Positions 42,543 to 50,110 of a stretch of 64,000 nucleotides of DNA are shown in pieces. Both the position numbers and the translations under genes were made by a program. The stretch is from Antarcticimicrobium sp040365005. GTDB lineage: Bacteria; Pseudomonadota; Alphaproteobacteria; Rhodobacterales; Rhodobacteraceae. The number at the start of each line of letters is the position of its first letter. The stretch's first letter is position 1. The notes under the pieces are model-generated. The model worked only from the letters and a program-made list of their open reading frames with translations. It was not told the DNA's origin and did no database searches. Location: contig NZ_BAABWV010000021.1 of NCBI RefSeq assembly GCF_040365005.1, forward strand, positions 4,032 to 68,031, given 5' to 3'.

Positions 42543-43450
42543 TGCGCATCGCGTTGCTGTCTCACTGTCTGGCGAACCAGAATGCCAAGGTCGCGGAGTA
42601 CGAGGTGGCGCCGGGGGCTTTGTCCCCGGTGCTCGCACTTTTGCGGGCCGAGGGGTTCGTGATCCAGCAGATGCCCTGCCCGGAAATGACCTTTCTGGGC
42701 TGTTCGCGCTGGTGGCAGGTCCGGGCGCAATATGACACGCCGGGCTATCGCCGGCATTGCCGCACGGTCGCGCAGTCGGTTGCCGATGTGCTTGCGGCGC
42801 AAGGCGGGGAAGCCGGCGGCGATCTGGTGTTTCTCGGTGTCGACGGCTCGCCCTCCAGCGGGGTCGGGATCACCGACGATGGCCCGGGGTGGGGCGGACG
42901 CCCGGAATCGAAGGAGGTGCGGCTGATACCCGGTCGCGGAGTCTGGACCGAGGTGCTGGTCGAGGTGCTGCACGCCCGCGGGTTGCCGGTGCCGCGGATG
43001 ATCGGACTGGGGACCGAACTGCCCGGATACGACAGCGATGCCGATCTGAACCGGCTGCGGGACTTTCTGCGGAACCCGGACTGGCAGGAGGCGAAGGTGG
43101 ATACGCCCGCTGATCCCGCCGATGACGCGGGCGCGGTACCGGCGGTCATTCGCAGTCGCAAGGTGCTGGTGGTTCCCGCCGATGCGCTTGACGGGACCGC
43201 GCCCCTTGCGCCCTTCACCGATGCGGGTTGGGGGCTGCTTCAGATGCCGCCTGCCGGGATGCCGGAGCCGCAACGTCAGCAGGCGCAAACCCTGGTCGCG
43301 GATCAGGTCGAGGATTACCGGCGCAACGAATACGAAATGGCCGCCCCGGCCGATGCCGATCTGGGTGGGTTGGACACAGAGCTCTTGCGGCGGGGCATGG
43401 CACCGCTTGCGCGTGTCGCGCCCCCGGGATTGTCCGATTCCATGGCGTGA
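42542..43450 (+). CDS. TudS-related putative desulfidase (CD3072-like)
   Basis: A 302-residue protein whose first half matches, from memory, the CD3072/TudS-related family: MRIALLSHCLANQNAKVAEY, QQMPCPEMTFLGCSRWW and AQYDTPGYRRHCR. TudS (DUF523) desulfidates thiouracil with a 3-Cys-bound 4Fe-4S cluster. Here Cys9 and Cys46 are kept, but the expected SPSCG is SPSSG (Ser105), leaving Cys54 as a possible third ligand. The second half (about 160-300) is unassigned and differs from TudS. ATG 42542 shares a base with the M20 stop; GTG at 42539 is also possible. Confidence 0.65.
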   Translation: MRIALLSHCLANQNAKVAEYEVAPGALSPVLALLRAEGFVIQQMPCPEMTFLGCSRWWQVRAQYDTPGYRRHCRTVAQSVADVLAAQGGEAGGDLVFLGVDGSPSSGVGITDDGPGWGGRPESKEVRLIPGRGVWTEVLVEVLHARGLPVPRMIGLGTELPGYDSDADLNRLRDFLRNPDWQEAKVDTPADPADDAGAVPAVIRSRKVLVVPADALDGTAPLAPFTDAGWGLLQMPPAGMPEPQRQQAQTLVADQVEDYRRNEYEMAAPADADLGGLDTELLRRGMAPLARVAPPGLSDSMA

Positions 43451-43768
43451 TTGTACGATCCTTGTTCCAACCGGGGGGGCGGCAAAGGCCAATGCCACCA
43501 GCACCAAGGCGATGAACCTGCGTGAAAACGCGCTGGCGGTGAAGGAGGAGCAGTGGATCGACGTTCTGGGCGTCCCGGACGCGTATTACACGCGCTTCAT
43601 CGATTCCCAGGACGAGGTCATCAAGAAGTACCTCGCGGCCGATGAATCTTTGCCAAGGTCTACAAGTCGCAGGAGGCCGTTGCCGACCTGGTCTATCCCT
43701 ATCACGCGCGGGTGGTGACCCTGCACCGCAACGTGGTCGAGGGCGCCGAGGCGGCCCGTAACAAGTAA
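43450..43768 (+). pseudogene. remnant of a solute-binding protein, frameshifted
   Basis: Translation from about 43464 gives ILVPTGGAAKANATS, MNLRENALAVKEEQ and WIDVLGVPDAYYTRFIDSQD. Near 43648 the sense switches frame and continues IFAKVYKSQEAVADLVYPYH and RVVTLHRNVVEGAEAARNK to a stop at 43766-43768. No start codon with a ribosome-binding site exists and only about 95 residues remain, so this is the broken C-terminal end of a larger protein. Style and neighbourhood suggest a TRAP- or ABC-type substrate-binding protein; this assignment is tentative. The gap 43769-43849 holds nothing. Confidence 0.55.
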
Positions 43769-43849
43769 CCCCGTTCGGGTTGGTGCGGGCCGGCGGGCGG
43801 GTCCGTCTTTCGGGTTGCCAGGTGGGTGTCGCGGCCTGTCCCCGGCGAT

Positions 43850-44623
43850 CTAGCGCAAGGCTTCGGCGATCTCGCCCGCATGGCGGTGCAGGATTTCGAC
43901 CAGACGCGGGTAATCCGGGCTCGAGATCACGCTCATCGGCTCTGAAAGCCCGAGGGCGGCTTCGGCGCTGCCCAAGGGGCCGACCGGCACCGAGATGCCG
44001 ACTGCGCCCGCTTCGAACTCGGCCTCGACGATTGATGCGCCGCTGTCGCGGATGGCGTCAACCTCGGCGGCGATCCGATCCCGATCCATGAGGGTTTCCG
44101 ACGTGAACCGCTCGATCGGCAGGGTTTCGATCATCTCTTTCGCCCATGCCTCGTCGCCCCAGGCCAACAGCATCCGTCCGATCGACGTGCTGAGCAGGGA
44201 CAGGCGGCTGCCCACGGTGAAGCCGAAGGTATAACGTGCGTTCTGTTGCGAGGATTGGGCCACGTAGACCGCCGCGGCGCCATCGCGCATCGCCAGGCTG
44301 ACGCTGTAGCCCAGTTCGCGGGCACAGAGTTCCATCAGGGGTTGGACCCGCCGCCCGAACTGGTTTCCGCGCAGGAACCCGCTGCCCAGGACCAGGACAC
44401 GCGGGGTGAGCGAATAGCGGTTCTCGTCCTTGCGGACATATCCCAGATGAACAAGCGTCAGCACCAGTCGGCGCACGGCGGCGCGTTCGATCTTGGTCAG
44501 GCGGGCAATGTCGGCGAGGGACAGCCGGTTGTGGGCTTCGTCAAAGGCGCGGAGGACCGTCATGCCCTTCATGAAGGTCAGCGAGATGTCTTTGGTTGGA
44601 ATTTCCGGCTGCACGTTTCTCAT
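43850..44623 (-). CDS. IclR-family regulator
   Basis: A 257-residue regulator with an N-terminal winged helix (MTVLRAFDEAHNRLSLADIA, TKIERAAVRRLVLTLVHLGY) and a C-terminal IclR effector domain. PcaR/PobR-type members of the family control aromatic-acid catabolism. It is divergent from the TRAP transporter operon; the 200-base gap holds a TTGACA box and a 15-bp site that recurs upstream of the Rieske gene, so it probably controls both. The start ATG follows AAGGGCGGG. Confidence 0.92.
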   Translation of the reverse strand: MRNVQPEIPTKDISLTFMKGMTVLRAFDEAHNRLSLADIARLTKIERAAVRRLVLTLVHLGYVRKDENRYSLTPRVLVLGSGFLRGNQFGRRVQPLMELCARELGYSVSLAMRDGAAAVYVAQSSQQNARYTFGFTVGSRLSLLSTSIGRMLLAWGDEAWAKEMIETLPIERFTSETLMDRDRIAAEVDAIRDSGASIVEAEFEAGAVGISVPVGPLGSAEAALGLSEPMSVISSPDYPRLVEILHRHAGEIAEALR

Positions 44624-44711
44624 CCCGCCCTTCGACGCCCAAACATTGGGCGCAACATGTTCTTTCCAACTTATTGCCTCGTGAAACCTTGGCCCGCAAG
44701 GAGAGGCTGCC

Positions 44712-44741
44712 TTGACAGGGCAAAAGTAAATTAACCATACG
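44712..44741 (+). promoter_or_regulatory. Candidate promoter of the TRAP operon
   Basis: TTGACA (44712-44717) is a perfect -35 box; a weak -10-like CATACG sits 18 bases further on (44736-44741). The candidate operator at 44741-44755 lies just downstream, where a bound repressor would block transcription. Confidence 0.4.
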
Positions 44742-44755
44742 GTGTATTATCGAAC
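44741..44755. promoter_or_regulatory. Candidate operator, copy 1 (TRAP promoter)
   Basis: GGTGTATTATCGAAC matches GGTCTATAATCGACC at 51832-51846 in 12 of 15 positions. It contains ATCGAAC, the reverse of the GTTCGAT core known from PcaR/PobR-type IclR boxes. A direct repeat GAACAAAT (44752-44759, 44761-44768) overlaps its end. Confidence 0.5.
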
Positions 44756-44824
44756 AAATGGAACAAATCCACGCGGCGGCATGGAAATGCCCACAGCCCG
44801 TCCAACAACGGAGACCCCCCAAAC

Positions 44825-45835
44825 ATGCTGAGAACTCTCACCGCATCCGGTGCAGTTGCCCTTGCCCTTGCCACCTGTTCGCAGGCGGACACGCTGCGCT
44901 ATGCGCATTTCATGTCCGCCAACAGCTGGCAGAACCAGGTCATCTTCGAGGATTGGGCCGCCGCCGTCGAGGCCGAGGCCGGCGAGGACCTGGATGTTCA
45001 GGTTTTTCCCGCTCAGACATTGGGCAAGGCGGTTGCCGGGTATGACAATGCGGTCATGGGGATCGTGGATATCGCCTGGGCCGTTCCGGGCTATACCGCA
45101 GGGCGCTTTCCGTTGAGCCAGATCATGGAGCTTCCGGGCCTGTTCAAGACCGGCGCGGTGGGATCCTGCGCGTTCCAGAAACTGTATGATTCCGGCGCTT
45201 TGGACAGCGAGTATGACGACACCCATGTGCTGTTCGTCCACACCCATGATCCGGGCCACCTGCATACCGCTGACACGCCGGTGCGCAGCCTTGACGACAT
45301 GAAGGGGCTGAAGCTGCGCCGCCCGACACAGGTCGTGGGCGACCTGCTGACAAATCTCGGGGCCGAGCCGGTCGGAATGCCCGCGCCGAACACCTACGAG
45401 GCGCTGCAACGCGGTGCGATCGACGGTTACATGCTGCCTTGGGAAAGCGTCGAAAGCTTCCGCCTGGCCGAGTTGTCGAACTATCACACGGTTTTCGGTT
45501 TTTACGCGCTGGCCTTTGTCACCACCATGAACAAGGCCAAGTACGAGGCCCTCTCGCCCGAGGCAAAAGCGGCCGTGGATGCCAACAGCGGGATGAAATG
45601 GGCGGTGACCGCCGGTGGTGGATATGACGAGGCAGGGGCCAAGGTGCTGGCCGAGTTGCGCGAGAATTCCACCGTGATCGACCTGTCCGAGCAAGAGCGC
45701 GCGGCCTGGAACGAGGCGGCGCAGAAAGCCTCGGACAGCTATATCGCGGCGCTGGATGCGCAGGGCCTGCCCGGCACGCAGACCTATGCCGCGGTGCAGG
45801 GATATGTCACGGAATGCGAGGCCGAGCTGAACTGA
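44825..45835 (+). CDS. dctP: TRAP transporter substrate-binding protein, DctP family
   Basis: A 336-residue periplasmic protein with a signal peptide (MLRTLTASGAVALALATCSQ, cleaved near QAD). DctP-family features: TLRYAHFMSANSWQNQV, LDVQVFPAQTLGKAVAG, LKLRRPTQVVGDLLTNLGAE (the carboxylate-binding Arg region) and ALQRGAIDGYMLPWE. It captures an organic acid or similar anionic solute for the membrane subunits encoded downstream. The ligand cannot be named from sequence. Confidence 0.92.
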   Translation: MLRTLTASGAVALALATCSQADTLRYAHFMSANSWQNQVIFEDWAAAVEAEAGEDLDVQVFPAQTLGKAVAGYDNAVMGIVDIAWAVPGYTAGRFPLSQIMELPGLFKTGAVGSCAFQKLYDSGALDSEYDDTHVLFVHTHDPGHLHTADTPVRSLDDMKGLKLRRPTQVVGDLLTNLGAEPVGMPAPNTYEALQRGAIDGYMLPWESVESFRLAELSNYHTVFGFYALAFVTTMNKAKYEALSPEAKAAVDANSGMKWAVTAGGGYDEAGAKVLAELRENSTVIDLSEQERAAWNEAAQKASDSYIAALDAQGLPGTQTYAAVQGYVTECEAELN

Positions 45836-45858
45836 GCCCGAGCCACACGATGATCCGG

Positions 45859-45879
45859 CGGGCCGCCTTGTGCGGCCCG
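45859..45879 (+). other. Hairpin between TRAP binding protein and permease genes
   Basis: CGGGCCGC (45859-45866) pairs perfectly with GCGGCCCG (45872-45879) with a 5-base loop and no T-run. It is probably an mRNA stabiliser or attenuator that favours binding-protein expression over the permeases. Confidence 0.6.
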
Positions 45880-45911
45880 TCGTGCCCTGTCTTCAACCAA
45901 CGGGACCACAG

Positions 45912-46427
45912 ATGATGACAGCGACGATCCGACGGGTTGCCCGCGTGATGGAGAACGCCTGCCTGCTCATCGGGGCGGTTTGCCTGCTGTACATGGTGTT
46001 CGTCGTCGGCTTCAACGTGCTGGCGCGGATCATCTTCGACGCCACCGATACCGCCGTGAACCTGATGATACCGGGGGCCATCGAACAGGTGTCCTACCTG
46101 CTGGGGCTTATCGCGCTGGCGGCGCTGTCGGCGTCGATGGCCAAGGGCATGATCGCGGTCGACTTCCTCGTCGGTCGCCTGCCGGAACTCTGGCAGGCGC
46201 TGGTGGCGCGTCTTTGGTTCATCGGCATCCTGGCCTTCGCGCTGGTTCTGTGCTGGCTGTTCTACGAGGACATGCTGGCAACCTTTGCACGCGGCGAGGC
46301 AACGCAGGATCTGCGGCTGCCGATGTTTATCATTCACGGGCTCTATGCGGTCGAATGCCTCGCCCTTGCAGTGATCGCGCTGCGCGAGGCGCTGACCAAC
46401 GATGGCCAGCACGCGGAGCTTTCCTGA
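45912..46427 (+). CDS. dctQ: TRAP transporter small membrane subunit, DctQ type
   Basis: A 171-residue four-span membrane protein of the DctQ family (LIGAVCLLYMVFVVGFNVLA, VSYLLGLIALAALSASMAKG). The start is taken at the ATG pair 45912/45915. It assembles with the large DctM subunit, whose start overlaps its stop by one shared A. Confidence 0.88.
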   Translation: MMTATIRRVARVMENACLLIGAVCLLYMVFVVGFNVLARIIFDATDTAVNLMIPGAIEQVSYLLGLIALAALSASMAKGMIAVDFLVGRLPELWQALVARLWFIGILAFALVLCWLFYEDMLATFARGEATQDLRLPMFIIHGLYAVECLALAVIALREALTNDGQHAELS

Positions 46428-47737
46428 TGACCCCCTTGATGATCGGCTATGTCTCGATTGCCGCGATGTTCGTGATCGTGATCCTCGGTGCGCCCATCGG
46501 GTTGGCGATGATCGCGGTGGGCTTTGCCGGGTTTTCCGCCATTGTCGGCATGACGCCGGCGCTAGGCGTGCTGAAAACCGCAACCTTCGAGACCATCACC
46601 AACTATTCCTTCACCCTGATCCCGTTGTTCCTGCTGATGGGCAACCTGATCTCGCGCTCGGGGGTGGCCTCGGACCTGTTTCGCGGCGCGCTGTTGCTGA
46701 CACGCGGTTGGGCCGGGGGGCTGGCGGCGGCGGGCATGACCGCGAGCGCGGTGTTCTCCACGGTCTCCGGCTCGTCGCTGGCGACGGCCTCGACCATGAC
46801 CCGGGTGGCCTACCCGGAGATGAAGGCGCATGGCTATGACGCGCGGCTGGCGACCGGGTCGCTGGCGGCGGGCGGTACGCTGGGCATCCTGATCCCCCCG
46901 TCCATCGCGCTGATGCTTTACGCGTTGATCACCGAGCAATCGGTCGGAACCATGTTCCTGGCCGGTATCCTGCCCGGCGTGCTGGCCTTTGTCCTGTATA
47001 TCGTGACGATTCTGCTGATGGCCCGGATCTGGCCCCCCGATGCCACCGCCGTGCCGGCGCTGCCGATAGACGAGCCGGCGCCCGCCGGGCGGTTCGAGAT
47101 CCTGCGTCTGTTCGCCCCCGCCCTTGTCCTGTTCGGGCTGGTCATGGGGGGGCTTTACGGCAACTTCTTCACCCCGACCGAGGCTGGCGGCGTCGGGGCG
47201 GCGCTGGCGTTGATCTTTGCGTTGTGGCGGCGGGTGCCACGGGGCGACCTGGTCGCGGCTTTTGTCGAAACCATCGTCACCTGCGGGTCGATCTTCCTGA
47301 TCCTGATCGGCGCCGAGGTGTTCGGGTTCGTCCTGTCCACGTCGCAACTGTCCAACGCCCTTGTCGATTTCCTGAGCGGCAGCGGCTTTGGGAACTGGCA
47401 GGTGCTGTTCGCGATCCTGATCTTCTACGTGGTGTTGGGCTGCTTCATGGAAAGCCTTGCCATGATCCTGCTGACCGTACCGATTTTCTTTCCCGTGGTC
47501 CTGGCCAACGGGTTCGATCCGATCTGGTTCGGGGTCATTGCCGTCGTTACCGTGGAGCTGGGAATGATCACGCCACCGGTGGGAATGAATCTGTTCATGG
47601 TCAAAAGTGCCTCTCGGGGGACACCGCTGTCCACGATCATGACGGGGGTCTTGCCGTTCGTGGTGACCGACATCATCCGGCTGGGCATCCTGTTGGCGTT
47701 CCCGGCGATCTCGCTTTTGCTGACCGGGCGGCTTTAA
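46427..47737 (+). CDS. dctM: TRAP transporter large membrane subunit, DctM type
   Basis: A 436-residue polytopic DctM permease with about 12 spans. Family blocks: TLIPLFLLMGNLISRSGVAS, the VSGSSLATASTMTRVAYPEM segment that carries the sodium/substrate-site signature, and LGILIPPSIALMLYALITEQ. It moves the solute using an ion gradient. The start at 46427 overlaps the DctQ stop. Confidence 0.93.
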   Translation: MTPLMIGYVSIAAMFVIVILGAPIGLAMIAVGFAGFSAIVGMTPALGVLKTATFETITNYSFTLIPLFLLMGNLISRSGVASDLFRGALLLTRGWAGGLAAAGMTASAVFSTVSGSSLATASTMTRVAYPEMKAHGYDARLATGSLAAGGTLGILIPPSIALMLYALITEQSVGTMFLAGILPGVLAFVLYIVTILLMARIWPPDATAVPALPIDEPAPAGRFEILRLFAPALVLFGLVMGGLYGNFFTPTEAGGVGAALALIFALWRRVPRGDLVAAFVETIVTCGSIFLILIGAEVFGFVLSTSQLSNALVDFLSGSGFGNWQVLFAILIFYVVLGCFMESLAMILLTVPIFFPVVLANGFDPIWFGVIAVVTVELGMITPPVGMNLFMVKSASRGTPLSTIMTGVLPFVVTDIIRLGILLAFPAISLLLTGRL

Positions 47738-47801
47738 CATGACTCTGAATTTTCGGACGGACCTCTTGCGGCCCGTTCGGGGGCGTTAGGAAGGCTTACG
47801 A

Positions 47802-49262
47802 ATGACATCTACTTTTCAGACACGGATCGCGGCAGGCCGACTGGCACAGGACGGGCTGCTGAGTGACGCGGCGATACAAGAGGCTGCCGCGCTGTTGGAG
47901 CGAACCGAAACCAGCGCGCTTGAAACGGTGCGCGTGGTCTTTGCCGACCAGCACGGGTTGCTGCGTGGCAAGACGGTGACCGCCGACAGCCTTGCCTCGG
48001 TGTTCCGGTCCGGTCTGAACCTGCCGAGCACCCTGTTGCTGAAAGACACCTCGAACCGCACGGTGTTCCCGATCTGGGATGGCCGCACCCCCGGGGTCAT
48101 GGCGACGATGGCCGGCGCGGGGGACATGTTGCTGGTGCCCGATCCGTTCAGTTTTCGGGTTCTGCCGTGGTCGCCGCATTCGGCGTGGCTGTTCTGCGAT
48201 CCCTATACTCGCGACGGACAAACGCTGCCCTTTGCGCCGCGTCCCGTCCTGCGACGTGCGGAGGCGGCCCTGGAGGCCAAGGGGCTGGCGCTGACCGTCG
48301 GGCTGGAGGTCGAGTTCCACGTCTTCACGCGCAAGCAGGATCCGCTGGGTCACCAGCATGCGGGAATGCCGGGCCAGCCGCCGCAGACCGAATTGCTGGA
48401 CCAGGGGTATCAATACCTGTCCGAGGCGAATTACGACCGGTTGGAACCGGTGATGGACATGCTGCGGCGCCATGCGCAGGCGCTTGGCCTGCCGGTGCGG
48501 TCGACCGAGGTGGAGATGGGGCCGAGCCAGTTCGAATTCACCTTTGAACCGGCCGGGGCGATGGCGCATGCGGACAACATGATCATGTTCCGCACCATGG
48601 TCAAAGAGGTCTGCGCGCGCGAGGGGCTGCATGCCACGTTCATGTGCCGGCCAAAGACCGAGAACAGTGCCTCCAGCGGCTGGCATCTGCACCAATCGCT
48701 GACCGATGCCGACGGCAACAACCTGTTCATCCCCGACCAACACGGCAAGCTGACCGAGCAGGCCAGCGCGTGGATCGCGGGGCTGTTGGCCCACGCGCAG
48801 GAAAGCTGCCTGCTGACCACGCCCACGGTGAACGGATACAAGCGGTATCAACCGTTCCAACTGGCCCCGGACCGGATCGAATGGGGCTATGACAACCGGG
48901 GCGCGATGGTGCGGGCGCTGATGGCGCCGGGCGATGGCGCAAGCCGGGTCGAGAACCGGGTGGCCGAGCCTGCCGCCAACCCCTATTTCTATTTCGCCTC
49001 GCAACTGCTGTCGGGGCTGTCCGGGCTGGACAAGGGCCTGAGCGCCCCCGACCCGGTCGAGAACCCCTATGACAATGACGCCGTGGCGCTGCCGCCCAGC
49101 CTGATCGCTGCGATCGAGGCCTTCGAGGGTGGCGATCTGTACCGCGAGGCCCTGGGGGCGGATTTCGTGGATTACATGTCGACCCTGAAACGGGCCGAGT
49201 GGAAGCGATACCTCAGCACGGTGACCGAGTGGGAACAGACCGAATATTTCGGGATCTTCTGA
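47802..49262 (+). CDS. glutamine-synthetase-like ligase (gamma-glutamyl-amide type)
   Basis: A 486-residue GS-family protein with active-site motifs kept: metal glutamates in GLEVEFHVF and STEVEMGPSQFEF, SGWHLHQSL (ATP/metal His), NGYKRYQPFQLAPDRIEWGY (catalytic loop) and SRVENRVAEPAANPY. Its divergence from GlnA and its context point to gamma-glutamylation of an amine other than ammonia, as for PuuA, IpuC or the aniline enzyme TdnQ. The next genes encode an isomerase and, on the other strand, a Rieske oxygenase, the aniline-type combination. It follows the TRAP genes after 64 bases. Confidence 0.85.
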   Translation: MTSTFQTRIAAGRLAQDGLLSDAAIQEAAALLERTETSALETVRVVFADQHGLLRGKTVTADSLASVFRSGLNLPSTLLLKDTSNRTVFPIWDGRTPGVMATMAGAGDMLLVPDPFSFRVLPWSPHSAWLFCDPYTRDGQTLPFAPRPVLRRAEAALEAKGLALTVGLEVEFHVFTRKQDPLGHQHAGMPGQPPQTELLDQGYQYLSEANYDRLEPVMDMLRRHAQALGLPVRSTEVEMGPSQFEFTFEPAGAMAHADNMIMFRTMVKEVCAREGLHATFMCRPKTENSASSGWHLHQSLTDADGNNLFIPDQHGKLTEQASAWIAGLLAHAQESCLLTTPTVNGYKRYQPFQLAPDRIEWGYDNRGAMVRALMAPGDGASRVENRVAEPAANPYFYFASQLLSGLSGLDKGLSAPDPVENPYDNDAVALPPSLIAAIEAFEGGDLYREALGADFVDYMSTLKRAEWKRYLSTVTEWEQTEYFGIF

Positions 49263-49264
49263 CC

Positions 49265-49615
49265 ATGCCGCATGTGGTGATCGAATATCACGCCGAGGAC
49301 GGCATCGACCCGGACGCGGTGTTGCACACCGCCCTCGAGACCGCCGCCGCCAGCGGGGTGATGCAGCGCGCGGATATCAAGGTGCGGCTCCTGCCGTCCG
49401 AGGCGATCCTGTTCGGAGACGGGCGGCGGTCCTTTATCCATGTCACGATTTCGCTGCTGGCAGGCCGCACGCCGGAGGCCAAGCTGGCGCTGGCCGAGGC
49501 TATGACGACGGGGTTGCGTGCGACCTGCCCGGATATCGAGGCGATCAGCACCGATATCCGCGATATGGATCCGTTCTGCTACAAGAAATCCCTGCGGTCG
49601 CCGCCCCCGGCGTAA
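49265..49615 (+). CDS. 5-carboxymethyl-2-hydroxymuconate isomerase-like tautomerase
   Basis: A 116-residue protein of the CHMI (HpaF) family: MPHVVIEYHAEDGIDPDAV with the catalytic N-terminal proline after Met removal, and IHVTISLLAGRTPEAKLALA. CHMI acts in homoprotocatechuate meta-cleavage, moving a double bond in a ring-fission product. The ATG at 49265 is two bases after the GS-like stop; the frame further upstream lies inside that gene. No ring-cleavage dioxygenase is present in the window. Confidence 0.85.
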   Translation: MPHVVIEYHAEDGIDPDAVLHTALETAAASGVMQRADIKVRLLPSEAILFGDGRRSFIHVTISLLAGRTPEAKLALAEAMTTGLRATCPDIEAISTDIRDMDPFCYKKSLRSPPPA

Positions 49616-49624
49616 ACGTCGGGG

Positions 49625-50110
49625 TCAGGCCGAGAAGGAGCGCAGGCGACGGGTGTCGGCCACGAGGGCCGGAACCTGCGCCAGCACCTCGCTTGCGGGT
49701 ATTCGCTTGGGGTCGGGGCCGGGGGTGGCCGACAGGCCGAAGCCGGTCAGATAGGCCGGCTCGCCCAGCCGGATATCGGCCGGCAGCGCGGCCTCGGCGC
49801 GATCGTCCAGCCAGCGCCAGTCACCGGTTCCGATCAGCGTGAACGCCGCCGTATCCGGCCCGCCCGCGCGGGTCACGGTCAGAAGCATGCTGTCGATCAC
49901 GCCGGCGTATCCCTCGCGCAGGTGCAGCGGCACCGGCGCGTCAGGGTCCAGCCCCTCGATCTCCATGATCGGGGCGTGGCACAGAACCAGCCACGCCCAG
50001 ATGAAATCGTGGCGCGCCATCATTTGGCGCACCGACTCCTTCAGGGTGAAATACCCGTCCAGGATATCATGAAACGGCTCTGCGCTTGCGCCCGGCCTGT
50101 CTGCGATCAT
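49625..50110 (-). CDS. unknown protein encoded with the Rieske oxygenase
   Basis: A 161-residue protein with no family recognised. It is mixed alpha/beta in appearance, with KESVRQMMARHDFIWAWLVL and LREGYAGVIDSMLLTVTRAG as the most structured parts, and no signal peptide or cysteine-rich motif. The ATG at 50110 overlaps the oxygenase stop (ATGA), so it is translationally coupled. Its position recalls the small beta subunit of ring-hydroxylating oxygenases, but I see no NTF2-like beta-subunit signature. It converges with the isomerase gene 9 bases away. Confidence 0.7.
   Translation of the reverse strand: MIADRPGASAEPFHDILDGYFTLKESVRQMMARHDFIWAWLVLCHAPIMEIEGLDPDAPVPLHLREGYAGVIDSMLLTVTRAGGPDTAAFTLIGTGDWRWLDDRAEAALPADIRLGEPAYLTGFGLSATPGPDPKRIPASEVLAQVPALVADTRRLRSFSA

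Noticed and set aside
43450..43849. Insertion sequence or transposon scar at the broken gene
   Set aside because: No inverted terminal repeats, target duplication or transposase remnant could be found by eye.
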